Origin: Massilia varians
Lineage (GTDB): Bacteria; Pseudomonadota; Gammaproteobacteria; Burkholderiales; Burkholderiaceae_D
Direction: 5' to 3'
Length of the DNA: 64,000 bases
NCBI RefSeq assembly: GCF_027923905.1
Contig: NZ_AP026966.1
Span: 5,023,001-5,087,000, forward strand
Shown piece by piece: positions 53,268 through 64,000 of the stretch (position 1 is the stretch's first letter; each line of letters opens with the position of its first letter). Position numbers and translations under genes: made by a program. The notes beneath the pieces are model-generated. The model did no database searches. It worked only from the letters and a program-made list of their open reading frames with translations, and was not told where the DNA came from.

Positions 53268-53813
53268 TTATAAGGTCAGTACGCCACGAAAGCCGCGCGC
53301 CGCGTAATAGGACTCGGCGCCGTTGTGGTAAACGAACACCCGGCCGTAGCGGCGGCCGCAGAACAGCGCGCCGCCCAGCTTGCGCACCTCCAGCGGCGTC
53401 GCGACCCAGCTCGAGGTCTTGCGGTCGAATTCGCCCAGCGTTTGCAGGTGGCGGTACTGTGCTTCGGTCAGCAGCGTGATGCCCATGCCGGCGGCCATTT
53501 CTTCAGCGCTGCCGCGCGGCTTGTTTTCCTTGCGCGCTTCCCAAGCGGCGCGGTCGTAGCATAGGCTGCGGCGGCCGGCGGGGGTTTCCGGGGAACAGTC
53601 GCAGAAGACGACGCTGCCACGCGCGTCGTCCATGCCGACGACGTCCGGCTCGCCGCCGGTGGCTTCCATCTGCGCCAGCGAATCGAGCGCGGCGGGATGG
53701 TCCTGGAGTCTTGCCTCGACCTTGAGCCAGTCACATTCCGCATGGCGCCCCATGTTCTTGTCGAAACGGGTCTTCAGTGTCCGCAGCAGTTCGTCGGCTT
53801 GTTCCGGGGTCAT
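53268..53813 (-). CDS. DUF4256 family protein
   Basis: 181 residues. The signatures LLRTLKTRFDKNMGRHAECDW, VVGMDDARGSVVFCDCSPETPAGRRSLCYDR and GMGITLLTEAQYRHLQTLGEFDRKTSSWVATP match DUF4256, a cytosolic family of unknown function. There is no signal peptide or membrane helix. It lies between the hcp cassette and nrdB, with about 120 bases to hcp; GC and codon use match the housekeeping genes rather than the cassette. The start is the ATG at 53813. Confidence 0.88.
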   Translation of the reverse strand: MTPEQADELLRTLKTRFDKNMGRHAECDWLKVEARLQDHPAALDSLAQMEATGGEPDVVGMDDARGSVVFCDCSPETPAGRRSLCYDRAAWEARKENKPRGSAEEMAAGMGITLLTEAQYRHLQTLGEFDRKTSSWVATPLEVRKLGGALFCGRRYGRVFVYHNGAESYYAARGFRGVLTL

Positions 53814-53876
53814 GGCAGGCCTTGACCTCTCATGGTGGTGGAACGCAAAGTTAGCACAGCCGCGTGCTCAGAAATG

Positions 53877-53907
53877 AAAAAAACCGGCTGCCATCGCTGG
53901 CAGCCGG
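53877..53907 (-). terminator. Rho-independent terminator after nrdB
   Basis: CCGGCTGCCA (53884-53893) and TGGCAGCCGG (53898-53907) form a perfect 10-bp stem with a TCGC loop. On the minus strand a run of seven T follows. It is 26 bases from the nrdB stop. Confidence 0.93.
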
Positions 53908-53932
53908 GTGTCATGAGGCAGATGCGGAAGGA

Positions 53933-55039
53933 TTAGTCCCAGCTCAGCGCCCCACCGGTCTGGTACTCGGTCACGCGCGTCTCGAAGAAGTTACGCTCCT
54001 TCTTCAGGTCGATCATCTCGCTCATCCACGGGAACGGGTTTTCTTCGTTCGGGAACAGCGGATCCAGGCCGATCTGCACGGCGCGGCGGTTGGCGATGAA
54101 GCGCAGGTAGCCCTTGAACATCGGGGCGTTCAGGCCCAGCACGCCGCGCGGCATGGTGTCTTCGGCGTAGCGGTATTCGAGGTCGACCGCCTGCATGAAC
54201 AGGGTCTTCAGTTCTTCGCGGAAGGCCGGGGTCCACAGCTGCGGGTTTTCCATCTTGATCGTGTTGATCAGGTCGATGCCGAAGTTCACGTGCATCGACT
54301 CGTCGCGCAGGATGTACTGGTACTGCTCGGCGGCGCCGGTCATCTTGTTCTGGCGGCCGAGCGCCAGGATCTGGGTGAAGCCGACGTAGAAGAACAGGCC
54401 TTCCATCAGGCAGGCGAACACGATGATCGACTTCAGCAGCTTCTGGTCGTTTTCCAGGGTGCCGGTCTTGAATTCCGGGTCGGTCAGGACGTTGATGAAC
54501 GGGATCAGGAACTGGTCCTTGTCGTGGATCGACGCGATCTCGTTGTAGGCGTTGAAGATCTCGCGCTCGTCCAGGCCCAGCGACTCGACGATGTACTGGT
54601 AGGCGTGGGTGTGGATCGCTTCCTCGAAGGCCTGGCGCAGCAGGTACTGGCGGCATTCCGGCGCGGTGATGTGGCGGTAGGTGCCCAGCACGATGTTGTT
54701 GGCGGCCAGCGAGTCGGCGGTGACGAAGAAGCCGAGGTTGCGCTTGACGATGCGGCGCTCGTCTTCGGTCAGGCCGTTCGGGCTCTTCCACAGCTCGATG
54801 TCGCGCTGCATGTTCACTTCCTGCGGCATCCAGTGGTTCGCGCAGCCGGCCAGGTACTTGTCCCATGCCCACTTGTACTTGAACGGCACCAGCTGGTTGA
54901 CGTCGGTCTGGCCGTTGATGATGCGCTTGTCGTCGGCGTTGACGCGCTTGGCGACTTCGGCGGCGGGTGCCGCCTCGCCGGCGCCTTGCGCTGCGCGCGG
55001 GGCTGGTGCGGTGCTTGGTTCGTCGTCCCAGGAGAGCAT
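53933..55039 (-). CDS. nrdB: Class Ia ribonucleotide reductase, beta subunit
   Basis: 368 residues, holding the diferric-tyrosyl radical. In [19 protein letters not shown] the ligands E140 and H143 and the radical Tyr Y147 are in the E. coli order; the first Asp ligand is in [12 protein letters not shown] (D109) and the second Glu/His pair in [12 protein letters not shown]. The C-terminus ends [12 protein letters not shown], where NrdA docks. The ATG at 55039 is preceded by AAGGA. A 32-base perfect palindrome lies between nrdA and nrdB. A terminator follows. Confidence 0.97.
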   Translation of the reverse strand: MLSWDDEPSTAPAPRAAQGAGEAAPAAEVAKRVNADDKRIINGQTDVNQLVPFKYKWAWDKYLAGCANHWMPQEVNMQRDIELWKSPNGLTEDERRIVKRNLGFFVTADSLAANNIVLGTYRHITAPECRQYLLRQAFEEAIHTHAYQYIVESLGLDEREIFNAYNEIASIHDKDQFLIPFINVLTDPEFKTGTLENDQKLLKSIIVFACLMEGLFFYVGFTQILALGRQNKMTGAAEQYQYILRDESMHVNFGIDLINTIKMENPQLWTPAFREELKTLFMQAVDLEYRYAEDTMPRGVLGLNAPMFKGYLRFIANRRAVQIGLDPLFPNEENPFPWMSEMIDLKKERNFFETRVTEYQTGGALSWD

Positions 55040-55111
55040 GTGTTGGTTCCTTCTTTCATGAAGCGTCCGCGCGAGGCGGACGATCGGTCGTATTGGTTCA
55101 GTAAAGTCAGC

Positions 55112-55143
55112 GGTGCGGACCGGCATGCATGCCGGTCCGCACC
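55112..55143. repeat. 32-base perfect palindrome between nrdA and nrdB
   Basis: The half GGTGCGGACCGGCATG is followed immediately by its reverse complement, with the centre between 55127 and 55128. There is no T tract on either strand, so it is not a simple terminator. In the nrdAB mRNA it would fold into a stable hairpin between the two coding regions. Confidence 0.85.
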
Positions 55144-55163
55144 CGAGGCCGCTTATTGGCGGC

Positions 55164-58085
<2,922 letters not shown>

Positions 58086-58295
58086 TGAGCCTCCAGTGAG
58101 CAGCGAACCTGCCGTTTGTCTTGCGCCGGACTTGTCAACCGGACAAAATTTTAAGCAAAGCGATACCCCGCCAGATGGAAATTCTTACTGGCAACCAAGC
58201 AAGAGACCGATGCGGCAGGGTAGAAATCGTTGTTGAATCAGGCGCTTGCAGAGCAAGCTTCAAGTCGGATGTGAACCAGTTTCTGCTGATCCACT

Positions 58296-58343
58296 ACCAC
58301 TATATCTAGTGCCCGAACTTGATATGAGACTAATTGTAGTGCC
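58296..58343 (-). promoter_or_regulatory. Paired NrdR box upstream of nrdA
   Basis: CACTATATCTAGTG (58298-58311) closely matches the NrdR box, and a second, less perfect GACTAATTGTAGTG (58328-58341) lies with centres 30 bases apart, about three helical turns. NrdR binds paired boxes of this spacing upstream of ribonucleotide reductase genes. The pair is 210-255 bases upstream of the nrdA start. No nrdR gene is in the window. Confidence 0.72.
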
Positions 58344-58357
58344 TGACCCAGGTCAGG
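58342..58357. promoter_or_regulatory. Perfect 7-bp inverted repeat next to the NrdR boxes
   Basis: CCTGACC-CA-GGTCAGG overlaps the end of the second NrdR-like box by one or two bases. It could be an operator for another regulator or the stem of a small hairpin. No regulator is assignable. Confidence 0.5.
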
Positions 58358-58571
58358 GCAAGTGACGGCGCTTGTATTATTTTTCGTTTTTTTTGGTGCG
58401 CAGGCTTGACAAGCCCATAGGGCAAGAACGACGGGCGGTATGCGGTGAGCGGGCACTAACACTGTTCCGGAACACTGCACAAGGCTTCAGCAGCCACATG
58501 CGCGTCGCATCATTCTTGTGCATTTTGCACTGGCGAAAAGACAACATGATGACACCGCAGGTCTTGCTTTT

Positions 58572-58681
58572 GTAGGGTGGTCGGCTTGTCCGACCGCGCG
58601 TGCACGTCCCGCGTGAAACGAGGCGGTGTCATCTATTCACGCACGGTTTGAACGCGCGGCCGGCAGAGCCGGCCACCCTAC
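58572..58681. repeat. Family A dispersed palindrome, copy A5
   Basis: Ends GTAGGGTGGTCGG and CCGGCCACCCTAC; the arms continue GACCGCGCGTGCA and TGAACGCGCGGCC. No inner GTCCAGTGGAC is present. It lies between the region upstream of nrdA and the end of pilR, 16 bases beyond the pilR stop. The rest of 58086-58571, apart from the NrdR boxes, shows no gene; there is a T-rich tract near 58377-58395. Confidence 0.85.
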
Positions 58682-58696
58682 ATTATATAGAGATGC

Positions 58697-60151
<1,455 letters not shown>

Positions 60152-60184
60152 GGTTCTCTCACACTATATATAGGCAAGCCGGGT

Positions 60185-61837
60185 TCACGCCGGCTGCGGG
60201 AAGCTGATCACGAAACGCCCGCTGGCCCGGCGCGGTCCGGTGGCGGTGGGATCGAAGCGGTATTCGTAGTCGAGCTTCGCGTCGTTGTTCAGGCACAGCT
60301 CGCGCGCCAGGTACAGGCCCAGGCCGGTGCCCTTGCTCGAGGTCGTATAGAAGGGCTCGAACAGGTGGGCGCGCACTTCGGGCGTGATGCCGGGGCCGTC
60401 GTCCTGCACGTGCAGTTCGATCCGGCCGGCGGCGTCCAGGGCCGGGAAGATGCGGATGCTGGCCGGCTCGCGGCTGGCGTAGCGCACCGCATTGCCCAGC
60501 AGGTTGAGCAGCACTTCGTGCAGGTGCAACGGGTCGAAACGCAGCGCGCTCGTCCCGGGGTCGCCCAGGTAGACTATATCATCCGCGAGCCCATGGGTTT
60601 CGCAGAATTCGGCCTTCAGCTCGGCGAGAAAAGCGGCCAGCTGCACCGGCTCGCCGTTCGGCTGCACCTTGCGCGACAGCTGCAGGATGTCCTCGACCAT
60701 GCGGTTCACGCGCGCCACGTTGTCGCCCACGATCTTCAGCAGGCGCACCTCGGCCGGGCCGTGCAGGTCTTCGGCCAGCAGCGCGGTGGCGTGACCGATC
60801 GCCGACAGCGGGTTGCGCACCTCGTGCGCGATGCTGGCGGTGAGGCGCCCCATCGAGGCCAGCTTGAGCTGCTGCGCCTGGTTCTCGATGGCGCTGACGT
60901 CCTGCATGAACACCACGCTGCGTCCCAGCGCGGCATCGAGCGTGTCCACCCGCGCGAAGCGCAGCTTCAGGTGCACCGGCTGGTCGCGCCGGCCGCGCAG
61001 GGGGCCGGCGTCTTCCTGGTAGGGCTTGACGGTCACGAACGACGCGTCCTCGCCCGGTGCGCGCAGCCAGGCGCTGAAGGCTTGCGCCAGCGGTTCCAGG
61101 CCCGGCGCCTCGCCCAGCCGGAAGGCCGCCACCTCCCCTTCCAGGCCCAGCATGCGGCGGGCCGCCGGGTTGCCGGTGAAGACCGCGCTGTCGTTGCCCA
61201 CCACCAGGATGCCGTCGCCGACGTCGGCGATCACGATCGCATTGATCGCCTGCTGCACACGCAGGTCGGCGCCGCGCTGCGCGGCCAGCTCTTCCTGCTT
61301 GATCAGGCGCGCCGCCAGGCGGTTCACCACCAGCACCCCGGCGAAGAAGGCGGCGCCGTACAGGCCGGCCTGCATCGGCGAGCGCTCGTTGTCCTGCATG
61401 AAGACCTGCCAGGTGGTTTCCAGCAGCAGGAACAGGGTGGCGACCGCGCTCGAGAACAGCGCCAGCGTCAGGGGCGCCAGGATGGCGGCGCCGGCCAGCG
61501 GGAACAGGTACAGGATCGCCAGGCCGCTGCGCATGCCGCCGGCTTCCAGGTAGAGCAGCGAGATCACGGCCAGGTCGACCGCGATCTGGCAGCCCAGTTG
61601 CAGCGCGAAGCGGCGCCGCCACCAGGCGCCGAGCGCGCCGAAGACCAGCGCCGCCGCCAGGTAGAACAGGCAGGCCGGGGCGTTGGCCGCGTCCAGGCGC
61701 ATGCCCCCGTCGGTGATGCGCACGCCCAGGTAGAGCAGCAGCACCAGCGCGATGACGATGCGGGTGACGGTGAAGGTCTGGAGCGAACGCCACAGGGTCG
61801 TGCGCGCTTCGCGGGACAGCACCGCTGTTGGCGACAT
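60185..61837 (-). CDS. pilS: Type IV pilus sensor histidine kinase PilS
   Basis: 550 residues. Six N-terminal membrane helices (first TVTRIVIALVLLLYLGV) precede a PAS domain (QQAINAIVIADVGDGILVVGNDSAVFTGNPAARRMLGL). The phosphoacceptor is in IAHEVRNPLSAIGHATALLAEDL and the ATPase has LLNLLGNAVRYASREPA, DDGPGITPEVRAHLFEPFYT and GTGLGLYLARELC. The ATG at 61837 is used; the frame continues upstream over the next gene without matching PilS. PilS senses pilin level in the membrane in Pseudomonas. The neighbour order pilS-pilR is conserved. Confidence 0.93.
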   Translation of the reverse strand: MSPTAVLSREARTTLWRSLQTFTVTRIVIALVLLLYLGVRITDGGMRLDAANAPACLFYLAAALVFGALGAWWRRRFALQLGCQIAVDLAVISLLYLEAGGMRSGLAILYLFPLAGAAILAPLTLALFSSAVATLFLLLETTWQVFMQDNERSPMQAGLYGAAFFAGVLVVNRLAARLIKQEELAAQRGADLRVQQAINAIVIADVGDGILVVGNDSAVFTGNPAARRMLGLEGEVAAFRLGEAPGLEPLAQAFSAWLRAPGEDASFVTVKPYQEDAGPLRGRRDQPVHLKLRFARVDTLDAALGRSVVFMQDVSAIENQAQQLKLASMGRLTASIAHEVRNPLSAIGHATALLAEDLHGPAEVRLLKIVGDNVARVNRMVEDILQLSRKVQPNGEPVQLAAFLAELKAEFCETHGLADDIVYLGDPGTSALRFDPLHLHEVLLNLLGNAVRYASREPASIRIFPALDAAGRIELHVQDDGPGITPEVRAHLFEPFYTTSSKGTGLGLYLARELCLNNDAKLDYEYRFDPTATGPRRASGRFVISFPQPA

Positions 61838-61845
61838 CGGCCGGC

Positions 61846-62097
61846 TTACTGCGGCGGCAGGCGCACGTGGCCCGGCGAGCAGTAGTCGTGGCCGTCGGCG
61901 TGGACCGCTTCGGAGGCCGGAAAGTGGATGCCGCAGTGCGCGCACTGGGTCATGGTTTCGATTTCGCCTACCGGCGCCTGGCGCGGCGGTGCCTGGTGGG
62001 GGGGCGGCTGGCGGCGCGCGCCCAGGCCCTTGAGCTTGGCGCGGATCGCCAGGACGACCAGCCCGATCAGGAGGAGCCAGAAGATGACGCGGCTCAT
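61846..62097 (-). CDS. PP0621-family small membrane protein
   Basis: 83 residues: one N-terminal membrane helix (VIFWLLLIGLVVLAIRAKL), a Pro-rich linker and a small zinc-ribbon-like end (CAHCGIHFPASEAVHADGHDYCSPGH). These tiny proteins occur next to pilS or ccsA in Pseudomonas and betaproteobacteria. Function is unknown. The start overlaps the ccsA-like stop as ATGA, and pilS begins eight bases after its stop. Confidence 0.87.
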   Translation of the reverse strand: MSRVIFWLLLIGLVVLAIRAKLKGLGARRQPPPHQAPPRQAPVGEIETMTQCAHCGIHFPASEAVHADGHDYCSPGHVRLPPQ

Positions 62098-62897
62098 GCC
62101 AGCCCCCGGTGCAGGACGACTTCGAGCACGAAGCGGCTGCCGACGTAGGCCAGCGCCAGCGTGGCGAAGCCCGCCAGCGTGAAGCGCAGCGCGGTCTTGC
62201 CGCGCCAGCCCTGGAAACGGCGGCCGGCCAGCAGCGCCGCGAACAGCAGCCAGGACAGCAGCGCGAATACGCTCTTGTGGTCGAGGCGCAGGGCGCGGCC
62301 GAACAGCTGTTCGGAGAACACCACGCCCGACAGCACGGTCAGGCTGAGCAGGATGAAGCCGATCCAGATCACGCGGAACAGCAGCTTTTCCATGGTCAGC
62401 AGCGCCGGCAGCTGGTCCAGCGCGCTGCCCAGCCAGCCGCCGCCGGCGGCACGCGTGTGCAGGCGCGCCTCCTGCAGCGCCATCAGCACGGCGTGGAAGG
62501 CGGCGATGGTGAGCGTGCTGTAGGCCAGCACCGCAACCAGGACGTGCCAGCCGAAGGCCGGCGTCTGGCCGTTCAGCGGCAGCAGGCTGCCGGGGAAGAC
62601 CACCGGCAGCACGCTTGCGGCGACGGCGAAGGGCATGACCAGGCGGCGCATGCCGTCGAGGGCGAAATTGCGGTTTTCCAGCCAGTAGGCGGCCACCGAG
62701 ACCCACAGGGCGCTCGAGAGCATGATGGCAAAGCCGACGCGCAGCCGGCCCGGCTCGGCCACGTCGAGTCCGAGCGCGGCGCCATGCACCGCCCAGGCCA
62801 CGGCGGTGACGCCCGAGATGACGGCGCCCCGGCGCGACGGCAGCAGGGCGCACACCGCGTACAGCAGGGCCGCGGCGAGGAAGAGGGAATTCTGCAT
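62094..62897 (-). CDS. CcsA-family cytochrome c assembly protein (YpjD/HemX type)
   Basis: 267 residues, about eight helices. The family pattern is present: WHVLVAVLAYSTLTIAAFHAVLMALQ (with conserved WH) and later FSEQLFGRALRLDHKSVFALLSWLLFAALL and RFQGWRGKTALRFTLAGFATLALAYVGS. The sequence lacks the full WWD heme-handling motif of CcmC/CcsA, so it is more like the E. coli YpjD type, whose role is unclear. It leads a minus-strand unit with the 83-residue protein, pilS and pilR, and is divergent from ffh. Confidence 0.87.
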   Translation of the reverse strand: MQNSLFLAAALLYAVCALLPSRRGAVISGVTAVAWAVHGAALGLDVAEPGRLRVGFAIMLSSALWVSVAAYWLENRNFALDGMRRLVMPFAVAASVLPVVFPGSLLPLNGQTPAFGWHVLVAVLAYSTLTIAAFHAVLMALQEARLHTRAAGGGWLGSALDQLPALLTMEKLLFRVIWIGFILLSLTVLSGVVFSEQLFGRALRLDHKSVFALLSWLLFAALLAGRRFQGWRGKTALRFTLAGFATLALAYVGSRFVLEVVLHRGLA

Positions 62898-63157
62898 AAT
62901 AAGAGTCTACACCATCGGGAAATGGCGGGGGCGGGCCCTGCCCCGCCCCTAAGGCATATTTAAGCGCTCATCCAGCGACGATCCGGTCGGGCAGGTAGAC
63001 TGCAATCATGGCCAATGAGTACGTGATCTGTGATCGAACGCATCACAGGTGACGAAAAACTGCGTTATATCGCTGCGGCGGTCGAACTCGGCGGCTGCCG
63101 CAAGGTAGAATGGCGGTTTGTCGAATGCGACGTGCTGTCTTATATAGTAGGTAGAAC

Positions 63158-64000
63158 ATGCTAGATAACCTTACCCAACGCCTAGCCAAGGTCGTCAAGA
63201 CGATGCGCGGCGAAGCGCGCCTCACCGAGGCGAACACCGCCGAGATGCTGCGCGAAGTGCGCATGGCCCTGCTCGAGGCCGACGTGGCGCTGCCGGCGGT
63301 GCGCGAATTCATCGCCAAAGTCAAAGAGAAAGCGCTGGGCGAAGAAGTCATCGGCTCGCTCAGCCCGGGCCAGGCCCTGGTCGGCGTGGTGCAGCGCGAG
63401 CTGGCCGCCCTGATGGGCGCCGACCTCGGCCCCGACGCCACCCAGCTGTCCTTCGCCCAGCAGCCGCCGGCGATCATCCTGATGGCCGGCCTGCAGGGTG
63501 TGGGTAAAACCACCACCACCGGCAAGCTCGCCAAGTACCTCAAGGAACAGAAGAAAAAGAAGGTCCTGACGGTGTCGGCCGACGTCTACCGTCCGGCCGC
63601 GATCGCGCAGCTGGAGTCCGTCACCAAGCAGGTCGGCGCCGACTTCTTCCCGTCCACCGCCAACGACAAGCCGGTCGACATCGCGCGTAACGCGCTGGAC
63701 TGGGCCAAGAAGCACTACCACGACGTCCTGATCATCGACACCGCTGGCCGCCTCGGCATCGACGAAGCGATGATGCAGGAGATCGCCGCGGTGCACGCGG
63801 CCGTCAATCCGGTCGAGACCCTGTTCGTGGTCGACGCCATGCTGGGCCAGGACGCGATCAACACCGCCAAGGCCTTCAACGACGCGCTGCCGCTTACCGG
63901 CGTGGTGCTGACCAAGCTCGATGGCGATTCGCGCGGCGGCGCCGCCCTGTCGGTGCGCCACGTGACCGGCAAGCCGATCAAGTTCGCCGGCGTGTCGGAA
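63158..64000 (+). CDS. ffh: Signal recognition particle protein Ffh (N-terminal part, cut by window edge)
   Basis: 281 codons are visible and the gene runs off the right edge. Ffh is the GTPase of the signal recognition particle. The N domain starts MLDNLTQRLAKVVKTMRGEARLTEANT. The G domain has LMAGLQGVGKTTTTGKLAKYL (P-loop), SADVYRPAAIAQLE, IDTAGRLGIDEAMMQE and TKLDGDSRGGAALSV. The M domain that binds 4.5S RNA is not in view. Its start is 260 bases from the divergent ccsA-like gene. Confidence 0.97.
   Translation, partial: MLDNLTQRLAKVVKTMRGEARLTEANTAEMLREVRMALLEADVALPAVREFIAKVKEKALGEEVIGSLSPGQALVGVVQRELAALMGADLGPDATQLSFAQQPPAIILMAGLQGVGKTTTTGKLAKYLKEQKKKKVLTVSADVYRPAAIAQLESVTKQVGADFFPSTANDKPVDIARNALDWAKKHYHDVLIIDTAGRLGIDEAMMQEIAAVHAAVNPVETLFVVDAMLGQDAINTAKAFNDALPLTGVVLTKLDGDSRGGAALSVRHVTGKPIKFAGVSE

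Noticed and set aside
58238..58480. An 80-codon frame on the minus strand between nrdA and pilR
   Set aside because: It covers the NrdR boxes and a T-rich tract, and its composition looks non-coding.

Overview
The window is one contiguous stretch of a GC-rich chromosome from a betaproteobacterium. Gene content, gene order and protein sequences point to Burkholderiales, most likely Oxalobacteraceae of the Massilia/Telluria/Duganella kind. This placement is my inference from recognisable protein families (H-NS with the YRHPDN-type C-terminus, algH-ruvX-pyrR-pyrB-pyrC, the chemosensory pilGHIJ-chpA cluster, a large AAKP-repeat histone-like protein); no search was run. Most of the window is housekeeping. 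I saw no tRNA, rRNA, CRISPR array, insertion sequence or prophage.

Layout. 1-2.8 kb (minus): a phosphohexomutase, waaC and the start of waaA (LPS inner core). 3-4.6 kb: an H-NS protein and a polyprenyl-phosphate sugar-phosphate transferase. 4.9-7.8 kb: apaH and ilvD. 7.9-12.5 kb (minus): algH-ruvX-pyrR-pyrB-pyrC-plsC, a tightly overlapped pyrimidine operon. 12.7-14.2 kb: photolyase. 14.3-23.2 kb (minus): pilG-pilH-pilI-pilJ-chpA, the chemosensory system of twitching motility, followed to the right by rubredoxin, thiD and hemL. 25.9-29.4 kb: corA, then a TonB-like protein, aroE and mtgA. 29.6-34.2 kb (minus): mpl-yqiA-ubiC-rnb. 34.4-42.0 kb (plus): an uncharacterised gene, a TlpA-like thioredoxin, aroQ, accB, accC, prmA, a DUF3426 protein and a PfkB-family kinase. 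42.1-44 kb: YggT protein and the histone-like protein. 44.7-49 kb (minus): a glycosyltransferase, an uncharacterised protein and a cytochrome c/PQQ-type sugar dehydrogenase. 49.1-51.6 kb: a hybrid histidine kinase. 51.7-53.1 kb (minus): an orphan type VI secretion cassette (hcp, LAS-type metallopeptidase effector, exported putative immunity protein). 53.9-58.1 kb: nrdA-nrdB with a likely paired NrdR operator upstream. 58.7-62.9 kb (minus): ccsA-like gene, a small membrane protein, pilS and pilR. 63.2 kb to the end: ffh, cut by the window edge.

Two things stand out. First, the hcp-effector-immunity cassette carries no other T6SS gene, is visibly less GC-rich than its surroundings, and its effector and putative immunity proteins share a YYVYG-containing segment. 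Second, at least ten dispersed palindromic elements of 80-130 bp sit between genes. They fall into three families, called here A (five copies, ends GTAGGGTGG/CCACCCTAC), B (two) and C (three). Three genes take their stop codon from the edge of such an element. Several of the family A copies hold an inner palindrome built around GTCCAGTGGAC. Type IV pilus control is doubly represented (Chp chemosensory cluster and PilSR). Many genes overlap by ATGA or GTGA, and non-ATG starts are common (waaA, waaC, plsC, pyrC, ruvX, pilH, thiD, aroE).
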